A program made the translations under genes and the position numbers. Shown piece after piece: positions 1 to 10,482 of a stretch of 64,000 bases of DNA. The notes below the pieces were generated by a model. The model was not told where the DNA came from. It did no database searches and worked only from the letters and a program-made list of their open reading frames with translations. The stretch is taken from contig JBBCBC010000007.1 of assembly GCA_037126765.1 (NCBI GenBank), forward strand, positions 27,785,667 through 27,849,666, read 5' to 3'. Position 1 is the stretch's first letter; each line of letters starts with the position of its first letter. Origin of the DNA: Stenogyne calaminthoides. Lineage: Eukaryota > Streptophyta > Magnoliopsida > Lamiales > Lamiaceae.

Positions 1-370
1 TTACAAAATTATGTATACCTGCAAGGGGCGAGAATTGGCACTTGAGGGCCTAGCAAATTGGGCAGGTGCAGAATTACGGGAGGTTGATGGGGCATTTGTG
101 ATGATTGAATGTCGTCTCACCTCCTCATTTCTCAACAACCTTTCAATTAACTTGTTCTTCTTTTCAAGTTCCTTTTCTAATTTTTCTTTCTCCATAGCCA
201 TTTGTTGGATACATCCTGGCCAAATCAATTACTACCATATAATCCTTTGCACTTACTCCGTAACCATACATGTGCACTCGTCCACCTTTATCTTCGCCAA
301 GGACTTGAGAATATATATCACTGGGGCCTACGTCTCGTGCACTAGGTGGCAACTGGTTTTTTAGTTGCAT
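1..370 (-). pseudogene. CACTA (En/Spm)-like accessory protein remnant, C-terminal part
   Basis: Two overlapping minus-strand frames, 370-164 and 228-1, look like one coding region. The first contains QVLGEDKGGRV followed by GYGVSAKDY, a pattern I associate with plant Ptta/En/Spm-type transposon proteins. The second is a Lys/Glu-rich coiled coil (EKEKLEKELEKKNK) followed by a Ser/Pro/Ala-rich tail. The change of frame at about 164-228 could be an indel or a small intron. A TGTATGTAG splice-acceptor-like sequence lies just upstream of residue 1 on the minus strand (about 376-384). The reading frame runs to the window edge, so the end is not seen. Inference: a fragment of a DNA-transposon gene or of a host gene that captured this domain. 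Function in the cell is not known to me. Confidence 0.4.
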
Positions 371-480
371 TTTTTCCTACATACAAATTTTACACAATAA
401 AATTATCACAAGAGAATAACTAGATTTACACTGTTATAAGAAAACAAAATTAGAGAAGTGAATAAGGAAGCTTCACCAAT

Positions 481-1171
481 TCATTTTTTAACTTCGGGAT
501 TAGATGAATTACCATTTTTCAAGTAGCACTTTGAAAATATATCTGCTCTAATTATATCACTTATTACCAACTCCTCGTTGTCCATATCATCCTCATCTAT
601 CCAAGCCTTATGTAAACGTTCTTCCTGCAAGAAAAAAAATATTATATCAACCATCACTTTATAAGCTATCATGAGGTTTGTGATGTAAATTGGCGGAAGC
701 ATAAAGAGTATTATCCATTAATTCTTAGAATACCCGGATAGATACATAAACATGATTAACGTTTAATTATGTTGATTCAATATGAATACTGGAAGAACAA
801 CGATAAATACACGAACAAAGGGACAAAACCCGATACGTTTTTTATTTCATTTCAGTCTCTCTGCATTACAATGACTAATGAAGACTATAAATACTAGTCT
901 AACACGGCATAAAAAAAGACATAATTAAATAACTAAATAAATAGACGGACCTAAAACCTAGATGAATTAATGAGTAGATGACTTCTTTAGTTTCCAACAA
1001 TTGTAGGCTTTCAAACTTCTCAATGAATGTTAAAGCATCTTCATCTTCGTCATTCTTTCCCTCTTGAAAACGACTCATCCTCGAATCGGAAGCATCCTCA
1101 TCTCCATAGGGATAACATAAAGTTATCGACGAGTTGAACTCAAAAATATCAGCAGTGCATACGTGGCCCAA
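481..1171 (-). pseudogene. possible further exons upstream of the CACTA-like fragment
   Basis: Two acidic minus-strand open stretches sit upstream of the 1-370 fragment. The piece at 624-481 follows a T-rich tract ending in TTGCAG, a plausible 3' splice site, and encodes an acidic peptide (WIDEDDMDNEEL) ending in a stop at 481. The piece at about 1171-961 is also acidic (GKNDEDEDALTFIEK) and ends at a GTTTTA donor-like site. Together with the 1-370 fragment they could be exons of one gene read right to left. The protein matches nothing I recognise, and no start codon is convincing. The alternative is chance open frames in transposon-derived sequence; the splice sites are weak evidence. Confidence 0.25.
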
Positions 1172-2097
1172 TGTTTTAAGACGATAAGCAAGTGGAGGTT
1201 CCAGAAAAGTGTCAAATAGCTATCACTAGCTATGAAGAAATGATAATTTTTAAATGAAAGTCCTACGTTTTGTGTCCCAAAATTCCTAATGCAATAAAAA
1301 GGCCCAGGCTGCTCAATCCCCAAAATAAAATTTGACCCAAACGTAGTGAACAACCCACATGTTGGGATTAGGGCATAATGAATATCAACGCGCCTCTGAC
1401 TTGCAGCGGGATAAGATGACAAAATAGGGTCTTCACCGGAGAAGTAGCCAGTGGCGGCTCGCCGGAGGCATGTGGTTGCGGTTGCGGTTGAGATGGCTAT
1501 GTGCCGGTGTGGGACGGCGAGAGGCGAAACTAGTGTGGTGGCGAACAGCAGATGGAGGTCGATCGGTGGGTGGGGGATGATGACTGGTCACGAACATGCA
1601 CAGTGACGAGGTGCGGTGGTGCTGGCGGCGCGATGGTGAGTCACCACTACAGTTCTTCCACGCGACGGAGTTAGGCAGTTGATCACCACATCGAAAAGGG
1701 ACACATGTAATGTGTATTGGAGGGCGGATGTTCGATGGGAAGGTTAGTGGCGGGTGGTGGTTGGCAGGCTTTGGTCGTGGAGCAGGATTTAGCTGTGGAT
1801 CGGCGGTTAAGGTGAGGCGGTGGATACCAGGCGTTGTGGCCTTAGGGACGTGGCGACGGATTAATGACTGTTCGACGCGAATCGGTTGTGAAGGATGGAC
1901 ATTGATGGTGAGGTTGTGATTGGTGATTCGTGGCGCGACGCTTGAGTTAGGCCAAAGCGGTGGTGAGTGGTGGATGGTGGCGCCAACAAAAATTACTGGG
2001 GAGTCGATGAGGGCGGTGTGTGATGGTGCGTTGGCTAAGTGGTGGGAGGCAGCGGCAGCGAGTGCTGCAAAAACTGGAGATGGTGGCGCGAAGGACG
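1172..2097. other. unassigned sequence; GC-rich segment from about 1433
   Basis: 1172-1432 is ordinary AT-rich sequence with no supported gene. From about 1433 to 2097 the composition becomes clearly GC-rich with many GGTGG/GGCGG runs, unlike everything around it. It is open over 200 codons on the minus strand and partly on the plus strand, but the products are low-complexity (His/Pro/Arg- or Gly/Trp-rich), which GC-rich DNA gives by chance. It ends exactly where the LTR of element H begins. It may be old host sequence, such as a 5' exon or UTR, into which H inserted. Confidence 0.4.
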
Positions 2098-2977
2098 TGT
2101 TGGAATTTATAGGCACGTAATTCACGTAAAACATGCGCAGTGGAATAAACAGTTCACCAACAATGAACACGTAATTGCATAATTGATTGACAGGATACAT
2201 AAAGAATACTTACAATAATTTGTAATATGATTCGAGACTGGATTCTTCAACTATGGTATCCACATAACAATTGCTCACAAATCTGCAGTGTTTTGCCAGC
2301 CTTTAACCACGAGATGGATTTGCTAGGAAAATCCTAAATCTAGGTTTTATGGAGAAGTAATACTTTTGTATTATCTTATGTATTTAGGATTTCCCATGAA
2401 CTAGTATATATAGTGGAGACCTGGCTTAATTCTTAAGTAGGCCTAAAACAATAAATAAATCTGTAGGGATTTAATTTCCATATAGACAAAGTCCCATATT
2501 AGAAATAAATCTGTAGACACTTTATTTCCATATATATAAAATCCTACAATAATATTCCATATATATTATTGTGGGAAATCTTATTTAATTAAAATCTTAT
2601 TTAATTAAATAACTTTAATTAATTCCAAATTAATTAATTAATAATAATTAATTCTAAATTAATATATTATTAATTTCTCCATAAATTAAATATCCATATC
2701 CAATATAATATTTAATCACCAGCTCTAATCTGTAAACAACTGTTACTTGTTGTGTGACCCATAGGCCCTCGTATACCGAGCGGTTAGTCAAACTAACGGT
2801 CTTAATTGAACCTTAGACAATAAATCAGACAATCTCAATATACGAGGTATGTTGCAAAGAATCTGCAACTACCTGCAATATGTGGGCTATCGTGATATCT
2901 TCCTTTCATTCACGAATACTCGATTAAGTCTTGAACTTGAGGAAGTGTCTATTCAAATAACTTAATCATATTATCTC
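2098..2977 (-). repeat. element H 3' LTR, distal part (split by element A)
   Basis: Starts TGTTGGAATTTATAGG at the edge of the GC-rich segment and runs to the element A insertion point. Joined conceptually to 14430-15165 it makes an LTR of about 1.6 kb on the minus strand that abuts a polypurine tract at 15166. A TATA-like stretch (tatatata near 2405-2412) lies in the AT-rich part. The left boundary is inferred from the TGTTGG start and the composition change; the second H LTR is not in the window, so it cannot be confirmed by comparison. Confidence 0.55.
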
Positions 2978-3739
2978 TGTTGATGTTGCACGGATGTTGT
3001 TCCAGATGTTGGACAACATTCAGTACAACATCATAAATTTTCCCTTTCTCCTAACACTGACTCCGTTTTAATAGATGTGTTTTTCTATGTTTCCTACATT
3101 GCAGGTTGAAGATAATTTCGGATATTATCAAGCGGTTGCACTAGAATGGAGTGAGAATAGAAAGATCATGGGTGGTTACACTAAGACCATGGAGATAGTG
3201 CAGGAGAAATTCAAGGTTGTTCACACCAAGTGGATAGGACAATGCAGTTGGTCCGAATGTCTATAAATAGACTGCATTGGTCGACATTCAAGTTTTGAAG
3301 AAAAGTAAAATACCATTTACTTTACTCCAAACTTAAGAGAGTAGCATCCAAGACACAACCGTGAGTGGAGTGTGAGGGTCGATGTTATGCCTATTTGTAC
3401 TGATCGAATGTATTCCAACAATTCCTATCACTATTGATTTTATCTTATTAGATCAAGTTTTAGGTTGAATAAGATACTAGTAACTTGATTGAATAGATTA
3501 ATTTTTGGAGTGTGGTTTTTTACTACACCTTTTAGGATCTTGTAAGAGATTCATGTGTATCTCACTACTTGTTATAGTGATGTTTTTAACCATGAGGTTC
3601 GTATAGTCTGGATTACAGACTATACAAAATTTTGAAATCCTTTGCATTGTGTTTTTATACTTCCGCTGTCATATGTTGTTTTACATTTTGCATAACATTT
3701 TCAACAACACTCTGAAAAATACACGCGCACACACTGTCA
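2978..3739 (+). repeat. element A 5' LTR
   Basis: 762 bp, TGTTGATG...ACTGTCA, matching 13663-14424 along its whole length with scattered substitutions and small compensating indels. It contains the TATA box at 3261-3270. It is preceded by ATCTC and followed by a primer binding site two bases later. Confidence 0.93.
3261..3270 (+). promoter_or_regulatory. TATA box in element A LTR, flanked by an inverted repeat
   Basis: CTATAAATAG is conserved in both A LTRs (also 13946-13955). It is flanked by a 9-bp inverted repeat, CAATGCAGT (3240-3248) and ACTGCATTG (3271-3279), so the TATA box sits in the loop of a potential hairpin. Transcription would start a few tens of bases downstream, at the U3/R border. 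Confidence 0.6.
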
Positions 3740-3741
3740 AT

Positions 3742-3754
3742 TGGCGCCAGAGCC
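3742..3754 (+). other. element A primer binding site (non-canonical)
   Basis: TGGCGCCAGAGCC two bases after the LTR end. The usual plant copia site, complementary to the initiator tRNA-Met 3' end, begins TGGTATCAGAGCC; this one differs at three central positions. Position and the GAGCC end support its role in priming minus-strand DNA. Confidence 0.7.
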
Positions 3755-3808
3755 ATAAACTTGATACACTAACTTAAAGGTCCTGTGTTTTAAAGTGTAT
3801 TTTTTGCA

Positions 3809-5913
3809 ATGAATTATCCACTGACTCCTTCTTTAAAACCTCCAATTTTGGATTGATCAAATTACCCATACTGGAAACCTAAAATGCGCATGTACATTAA
3901 GTCAAAAAGGAAATTGATTGGTCCAATGATGAATGCACATCGTCCAATTTCAATTCTAAAGCCCTCAATGCGATATTTACTGCTACTGATGTCTCTATGT
4001 TTAAACTGATATCTAACTGTGTTTCTTATAAGGATGCATGGGAAATATTGCAGGAACATTGTGAAGGATCATAAAGTGTTCGAAGGACTAGACTCAGAAT
4101 GTTGGGAACCAAGTTTGAAAACTTGAAGATGAAAGATGATGAGAACATTTCATCATACAATGAAAGGATAAGTGAGATTGCTAATGAGTCACACTCACTT
4201 GGTGATCCAATTTCCAACACTCGGTTAGTTAATAAAATGCTTAGAATTGTTCCTAAATGATTTGATGCTAAAATATGTGCAATTGAAGAGGCTAAAAACA
4301 CTGATTTATTGAGTCAAAACGAGTTGATCAGTATTTTGAAAACGTATGAGATAAACTCAAATATGTTAGATGATGGTAAACATGAGAAATATAAAGACAA
4401 GAAAGTATTTGCTTTTAGAGGTGAAACTTCAGAAAATGTTGGTAAACATCCTTTTATAACTGAAGTTGATTCTGATGATGATGTTTCTGATTTATGTGAT
4501 GAAGATATTTCTGAACAATTTGCTCTTATAACTAAGCAATTCAAATCTTATCTAAAAGGAAAGTTCAGAAGGTCAAATGGTAATTTCCAACCAAAAGATA
4601 GAAATAATAAAAACACTTCTCCCTCTGATAAAAAACTTGTTCCAAGTCAGTCTTTCAGTTTCAATCAATCTAGACAATTTTCTAAGGATAACAAGTTCAA
4701 ATATGATCCTGAGTACAAAAAAAAGGTTAAATGTGATGCATGTTCTGGATATGGTCATTATGTTAATGAATGTGCTAATACTATATTTAGGAAGAAAATG
4801 AACTTTAATGCTACCTTCAATGATGATTCTGATGATGAAATTGATGCTGGTAAATGTGAACTAAGTGCTTTGTCTGCTAGAATAGTTTATGATTATACAT
4901 TTGATGATGATCTCGATGATTATTGGTCTGAAGCGGATTCAGATGTTATCACAACATCTGAAACAACATTCAGTAAATATGATTCTGAGATTAACTGTTT
5001 TACTGGAACTATTCTAAATGCTGAAGCATCAAGTTCTGCTGACTGTAACTCTGAATATCTGAAGTTTAATTCTGATTTAGAAACTCAAAAACAGGTGTTG
5101 AGTTCCTTATCTTTAGAAAATTCAGATTTGAAAGAAAATCTTGTAAAGCTTGAAGTTCTTTTAACTAGAAAAGATGTGGAAATTTCTGCTTTGAAATATA
5201 AACTTAAAAGCACTACTCTAAGTTTTAAAAAGTTTTCTGCTAGCACTACTGAATTGAATGAAGCATTAATGATTGGTAGATATGTTAATGCTGGACTTGG
5301 TTTTGAGAAAACTTTTGAGAATACTCCTATATCCTGTGAACCTATTTCTTTTGTAAAAGCTGGAACTTCTCTGCCAAAACCTTTGAAAGGTAAACAAAAG
5401 AAATCTAATGGTTTGTTTAAAGAGTATGTATGTTTCTATTGTGCTGGAGTAGGTCACATTCGTCCATATTGTTCTAAATTAAGAAGAGACTTAAAAACTG
5501 GAATTGTTTTACCTGATAAAGTTGAACATCCCATAAAACAGGTTAACAACACTAAAAGGTTGATTCATAAGAACATGTCTTGTAATGTTGAGTATACATC
5601 TTTGACAACATGTGTTTCTGGATCTTGGTATTTTGATAGTGGTTGTTCTAGACACATGACTGGTCAAATCAATCATCTGACCAATTATACATCGTGTAAT
5701 GGTGGTCATGTTACCTATGGTGGTGGTTCAAAAGGTAATGTTGTTGGTAAAGGGACCTTGAATGCTCCTGGTTTTCCAAATTTGACAAATGTGTTACATG
5801 TAAAAGGTTTACTTGTTAATCTGATTAATATTAGTCAGTTATGTGATGATGATTTACATGTGAAATTTGACAAGAATTCATGCTATGTGTTTGATAAGAA
5901 TATGAATGCTTAA
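3809..5913 (+). pseudogene. gag-pro: element A gag and protease (broken)
   Basis: Encodes the capsid-like Gag and the aspartic protease of a copia polyprotein. The start is the ATG at 3809, followed by a typical plant gag opening (PPILD, then NYPYWK). In-frame stops at 3854, 4072 and 4258, plus at least one frame change between the first two, kill the N-terminal part. From 4309 to 5913 one frame of 534 codons is open. It has a zinc knuckle CDACSGYGHYVNEC, an acidic stretch and possible coiled coil, a second knuckle CFYCAGVGHIRPYC, then the protease active site DSG (5635-5643, context WYFDSGCSRHMTG). Two well-separated CX2CX4HX4C knuckles are unusual compared with the single knuckle in family B here. 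The frame closes at 5911-5913, before the integrase. Confidence 0.9.
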
Positions 5914-6830
5914 TGACTAGCAATAGATCTACTGATAATTGTTATTTGATTGGTTCAAACTATACTTGTAAAAGTGCTAAAGCAAATGATATTATTTAGT
6001 GGCATCAAAAACTTGGTCATGCTAATTACAGTAGTATTCAGAAATTGCATAGAATAGATGCTGCTATTGGTTTACCTGATCTTAACTTTGAAAAAGGAAA
6101 AGTCTGTGGACCAAGCCAGAAAGGTAAACAAGTAAGGACAACACATCAAATGTTGTCAGCATGTACAACAAACAGGTGTTGTGAGTTGATTCATATGGAT
6201 CTAATGGGTCCTATGGAAACTGAAAGTTTAGGTGGAAAGAGGTATTCATATGTTCTTGTAGATGATTTTTCGATATATACTTGGGTTATATTTTTGAAAG
6301 AAAAATCTGATACCTTTTCTGAGTTTAAAATTCTTTACAAAAGGTTTAAAACTGTTTTATGTTTAAAGGTCAGTAGGATAAGGTCTGATCATGGAAGAGA
6401 ATTTGAAAACAGTTTGTTTACTAATTTTTGTGAAAAGAAAGGTATATTGCAAGAGTTTTCCTCACCTAAAACTCCACAACAAAATGGGATTGCTGAAAGA
6501 AAGAATAGAACTTTGCAAGAAATGGCAAGAGTTATGCTAACCTCAAAGAGTCTTTCTAAGAAATTCTGGGTTGAAGCTTTAAATACTGCTTGTCACATTG
6601 TGAATAGAGTGTACATTCGTTCTGGTAGTAATTGTACTCCCTATGAGATTCTGAATAACAATAAACCAAATTTAAAATACTTTCATGTTTTTGGTTGTGT
6701 TTGTTACATTTTGAATGATAGAGATCAGTTGCACAAGTTTGATTCAAAGAGTGATAAAGGATTTTTCTTAGGATATTCTAAGAATAACAAGGCATATGGA
6801 ATCTATAACTTGAGAACTGATACAATGTAA
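5914..6830 (+). pseudogene. int: element A GAG-pre-integrase and integrase (broken)
   Basis: Continues the polyprotein after a stop. The GAG-pre-integrase region carries a stop at 5997-5999 just before WHQKLGHANYSS. The integrase core is open from 6045 to 6830. The three acidic positions of the DDE triad are visible in the contexts HMDLMGP, SDHGREFEN and PQQNGIAERKNRT. The core is followed by the conserved HVFGC region and a FFLGYS motif. The enzyme would cut the host target and join the cDNA ends. The frame ends at 6830, with a stop in place of a sense codon before ESVNVVFDE. Confidence 0.9.
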
Positions 6831-7608
6831 GAATCTGTTAATGTGGTATTTGATGAACTTGCAAGTCTTGCAGGAAAAAGTGTTGAAGACAACGTATCAG
6901 ATTTGATAGAAGTATCCAAAGATACTGATGACACTGAAGATAGTAAGGATGGTGATCAGAATGATCCTTCAATTGAACCTAATAATGTAAAAGAAGCTCT
7001 TAATGATGAAAATTGAATAAATGTTATGCATGAAGAGCTTAATAATCAAATGGATGTTAAAGCTGCTTCTTAAATGGTATTCTGGATGATGAAGCTTATG
7101 TTGAACAACCTAAAGGTTTTGAAAATCTAGAATTTCCTGATCATGTTTACAAGTTAAAGAAAGTTTTGTATGGTTTAAAACAAGCACCTAGAGCTTGGTA
7201 TGGTAGACTTACTGATTTCTTACTTGAGTTTGGATTTTTGAGAGGTGAAGCTGATAGAACCTTGTTCATTAAAAATTCTAAGAATGATATCATGGTTGCT
7301 CAATATATGTTGATGATATTGTATTTGGTTCAACTTGTAATGATATGCTTGAAAGTTTTCTTAAAGAAATGACCTGTACTTTTGAAATGTCCATGGTTGG
7401 AGATCTAAATTTCTTTTTAGGTCTTCAAATCAAACAAATGAAAGATGGTATTTTCTTTTGTCAAAACAAATATGCTAAGAATCTGGTGAAAAGGTTTGGT
7501 TTGGAAAGTGCTAAAATTATGAAAACTCATATGGGTTCAACTCAAAAGTTGAGTAAAGACTTGATTGGAAAAGATGTTGATCCTACTTTGTATAGATCAA
7601 TGATTTAA
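6831..7608 (+). pseudogene. rt: element A reverse transcriptase (internally deleted)
   Basis: Ty1/copia RT remains: QMDVK, YVEQPKGF, YGLKQAPRAWY, the YVDD site at about 7305-7320 (interrupted by a frame change), MVGDLNFFLGLQ. The N-terminal fingers are missing: EELNN at about 7044 runs straight into QMDVK, where other copies such as B1 have roughly 80-90 residues. A second frame change follows in the LNG motif at about 7070. A stop at 7606-7608 separates the RT from the RNase H. It cannot make active RT. Confidence 0.88.
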
Positions 7609-8248
7609 AGTCTTTTGTACTTAACTTCTAGTATGCCTGATATTATGTATAGTGTATGTCTTTGTGCTAGATATCAAGCTAATCCTAAAGAATCACATCT
7701 CAATTCTGTAAAAAGAATTATTAGAAATGTGGCTAGAATGTGTGATCTAGGTATTTGGTACTCAAATGATACTAATTGCTCATTAGTTGGCTATAGTGAT
7801 GCAGATTGGGCAGGTGATTGTGATGACAGAAAAATTACTAGTGGAGGATGTTTCTACATGGGAAACAACATTATCTCCTGGCATAGTAAGAAACAGAATT
7901 GTGTTTCACAATCAACAACTGAGTCTGAATATGTTGCTGTTGGAAGTTGCTGCACTCAACTGCTATGGCTTAAAAAGATGTTTGATGATTATGGGTTGGA
8001 AAGTGGTATTTTGACTGTTTATTGTGATAATACTAGTGCTATCAATATTTTCAAGAATCATGTGCAACATTCTTTGACTAAGCATATAAGTATAAGACAT
8101 CTCTTTTATAAGAGATCTTGTAGAGAAAGAAGTTGTGAAGTTAGAGTACATTTCTACTGAAAAACAACTTGCTGATATTTTCACAAAAGCCCTTGATAAT
8201 GAGAGGTTTTCTTCACTTAGAAAATCTCTTGGTCTTTGCTATATCTGA
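7609..8248 (+). pseudogene. rnh: element A RNase H domain (C-terminal frameshift)
   Basis: The copia RNase H is open from 7615 to 8160. Motifs: GYSDADWAG, STTESEYVAVG, CDNTSAINI, then KHISIRHLF. A frame change near 8120 moves the final segment (STEKQLADIFTKAL) to another frame that ends at 8246-8248, the natural end of pol. In life it degrades the RNA template during reverse transcription. Confidence 0.88.
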
Positions 8249-9167
8249 AAATAAACACTAGATGTTGTGACAAATGTTTCCAACATTTGAAGCAACATTG
8301 TGGTTCTAATAATGAGTTTGTCTGTTGTTTTGCTTATTTTTTTTATCTTTAAATGATAGTGTTTTGATCTTATTGTTTGAATCATGGTTTAGATACAGAG
8401 TCCTGGGCATATATCTCTTAAATGCATTAAAAATAAAACACAACTTAGATGTGTAATCACTGAGTAACTATGGGACACGGAGCTCGCTACTACGATGTTC
8501 TCTTTTCAAAAGGTGATTAAATATACATCCATGTTTGTTCACAATCCATTGAGTAACTATGGGGCACGTAGTTCGCTACTACGATGCACTCTCTTGAAAA
8601 TATGGATCAATGTGAACTTGTGTTTAAAAGAAAATTCAAAATATGCAACACTTTGATGATGAATTTCATGCAAAATTGAGTGTTGAGATATATGTGTGCC
8701 GACATTTTGTGAAACCTTAAGTGATTCGAACTTTATCTATCATACACGATTTTATTAAAGTTCTGGATAAGTTGGATTCGCGGTTTGAACTTGTTATTTG
8801 AACTGATTTGTGTCTATTTAATTTTAGATATGGTTTCCTGGTTTTCGAAAATTGTTTTTGGCGGTCCTTACACATACACACGATCACACTTGCCTTAGTG
8901 GGTGGTTTCTTTGTCCCACTCTTGGTTGGTTTCTTGGTGGTTTTGTGTAAAAACCTCCAGTCTTTCTTCTCTACTTAAGTTTGATTTGTCTGTGATGTTG
9001 AACATTGAAAGCTGAAAACATTATTGTTGCATATTGGATTCGAGGTTTGTTATTGTTACTTGTGTTATTTCTATATTCTCAATCACATACTATACTTTTC
9101 CCTCCTATATTTCATACAACATTATTTTAATTGCCTGTGTATTTATGTGATTGGACAGAAAGGCGGT
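8249..9167 (+). other. element A pol-ORF2 spacer with a direct repeat
   Basis: No convincing gene. It contains two imperfect 37-bp direct repeats at 8461-8497 and 8550-8586 (89 bp apart), both starting TGAGTAACTATGGG and containing a CGCTACTACGATG core. Near the end, TTGGACAG at 9151-9158 resembles a 3' splice site just before the ORF2 start codon. Confidence 0.6.
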
Positions 9168-10482
9168 ATGGTTGATGAACAAAACCGTTCGGTTTCTACT
9201 CCTGACCAGTCACAAACCCACGCAAACCCTTCTCACTCAAACCCGTCTTATCCAGAAAACTCAAACCCTCTAAACCTTCTCGCAGAAATTGCCGCACAAA
9301 ACCCAGATTATGATTCCACTAATGTTGGTGGATCATCTTCTTCTTCCATTCCTAAACCTCCCACACTACACATTTCTGATTCCGCTCCAAAATCTCTTGT
9401 TGCTCTCCTTGTAAAACAAGTCGTTGAACAGAACCCGATCGTGTTGCCTTACATTTACTTTGGTTCTAACTTAGTAAATATTTCTGACTATGTTGATCTC
9501 TCAGCCAGACCTTTGGCTGAAGAACCCTTTCCAGAAATACCGTCAGAAACCCCTGTTTCTGAACCTGTTTCTAAAAATCCTCCAGAAAACCCTACTCAAA
9601 CAGCCGATGTTGAAATGAAAGCTGCTGACTCCTCTGATTCAGAAGGAATGGGGGAGAAATTAAAGAACATTAGGCTGAGGAAAAAGCAATTGGCTCCCAA
9701 AAGAGGTGTTGGTAGATGGGAAAAGAGGAGAATGTCACAGAGAAACCTAGGCAAAAAGGTTGACTACACTGGAAAATGTCCTAAGAGAACTGATGGTGGT
9801 TCTGATGATCCCATCCAAGTTGATGATTCTGATGAAGAAATGGAGATTCCAAAAGTCCCTATTGCAGAACCAGAGGATTCTGATGATGACCTTACAATGG
9901 AAGAGCTAATGGCTAAGAAGGAAATGAGAACCAAAAAGAAAAAAGATCCTCCTGTGAATACTGCTGCAGATGTTGTTGAATCATCTGACTCTGAACCAGA
10001 AATTGATCCTGAAGCTGAGGATACTGAGGAAGAGGAACCTGAGGAAGAGGAACCTGAAGAAGAGGAACCTGAAGAAAATGAACCTGAACAAGATGAGTCT
10101 GATGATGAGCTTGATCAAATCTTTGATGAGGTAATGGAATCTAACTCTGAACCTGATGATAAGGAAGAGTATAATAGAAAATCTACTGTGGTTAAATCTT
10201 TTCTTAAAAGAAACATAATAGATGAAAGGATCATTAAAATGCTTTGAAGCAAATAACCTAATTGGTTTTCTAGAGAGTAGATAATTGTTTCATGCTCTTC
10301 AATATGTTAATCCGTATTATGTTGGTTTGGTTGCTGAATTATATGCAAATTTGAAGAGGAGTTGTGGCAATTGGAAGTCTTCAAACTATGGAAAGATAAG
10401 ATTCAGATACAATGTGCTAACAATCAATCCTAGGATTATCAATGTCTTTCTAAAAACTAGACAAACTGAGGAAGATAATGTT
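9168..10482 (+). pseudogene. element A ORF2 (envelope-like), 5' part
   Basis: The extra 3' ORF of SIRE-type elements, often called envelope-like; its real function is not established. I chose the ATG at 9168 rather than the upstream in-frame 9024 because the earlier part is hydrophobic, intron-like sequence ending in a splice-acceptor-like TTGGACAG. About 359 codons are open to 10247. The N-terminus is Ser/Pro/Asn-rich, the middle is basic (KNIRLRKKQLAPKRG), and there is a strongly acidic end with EEEEPE repeats (10030-10090). No signal peptide or membrane segment is seen in this frame. After a frame change and a stop near 10245-10285 a globular part begins (10285 on, NPYYVGLVAELYANLKR), resembling the plant-specific putative transposon-protein domain (PF20167 type). 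It is cut at 10482 by a solo LTR and resumes at 12272. Confidence 0.75.

Noticed and set aside
1433..2200. 255-codon minus-strand open frame, Pro/His/Arg-rich
   Set aside because: Low-complexity product of GC-rich DNA, crosses the H LTR boundary and has no recognisable domain.
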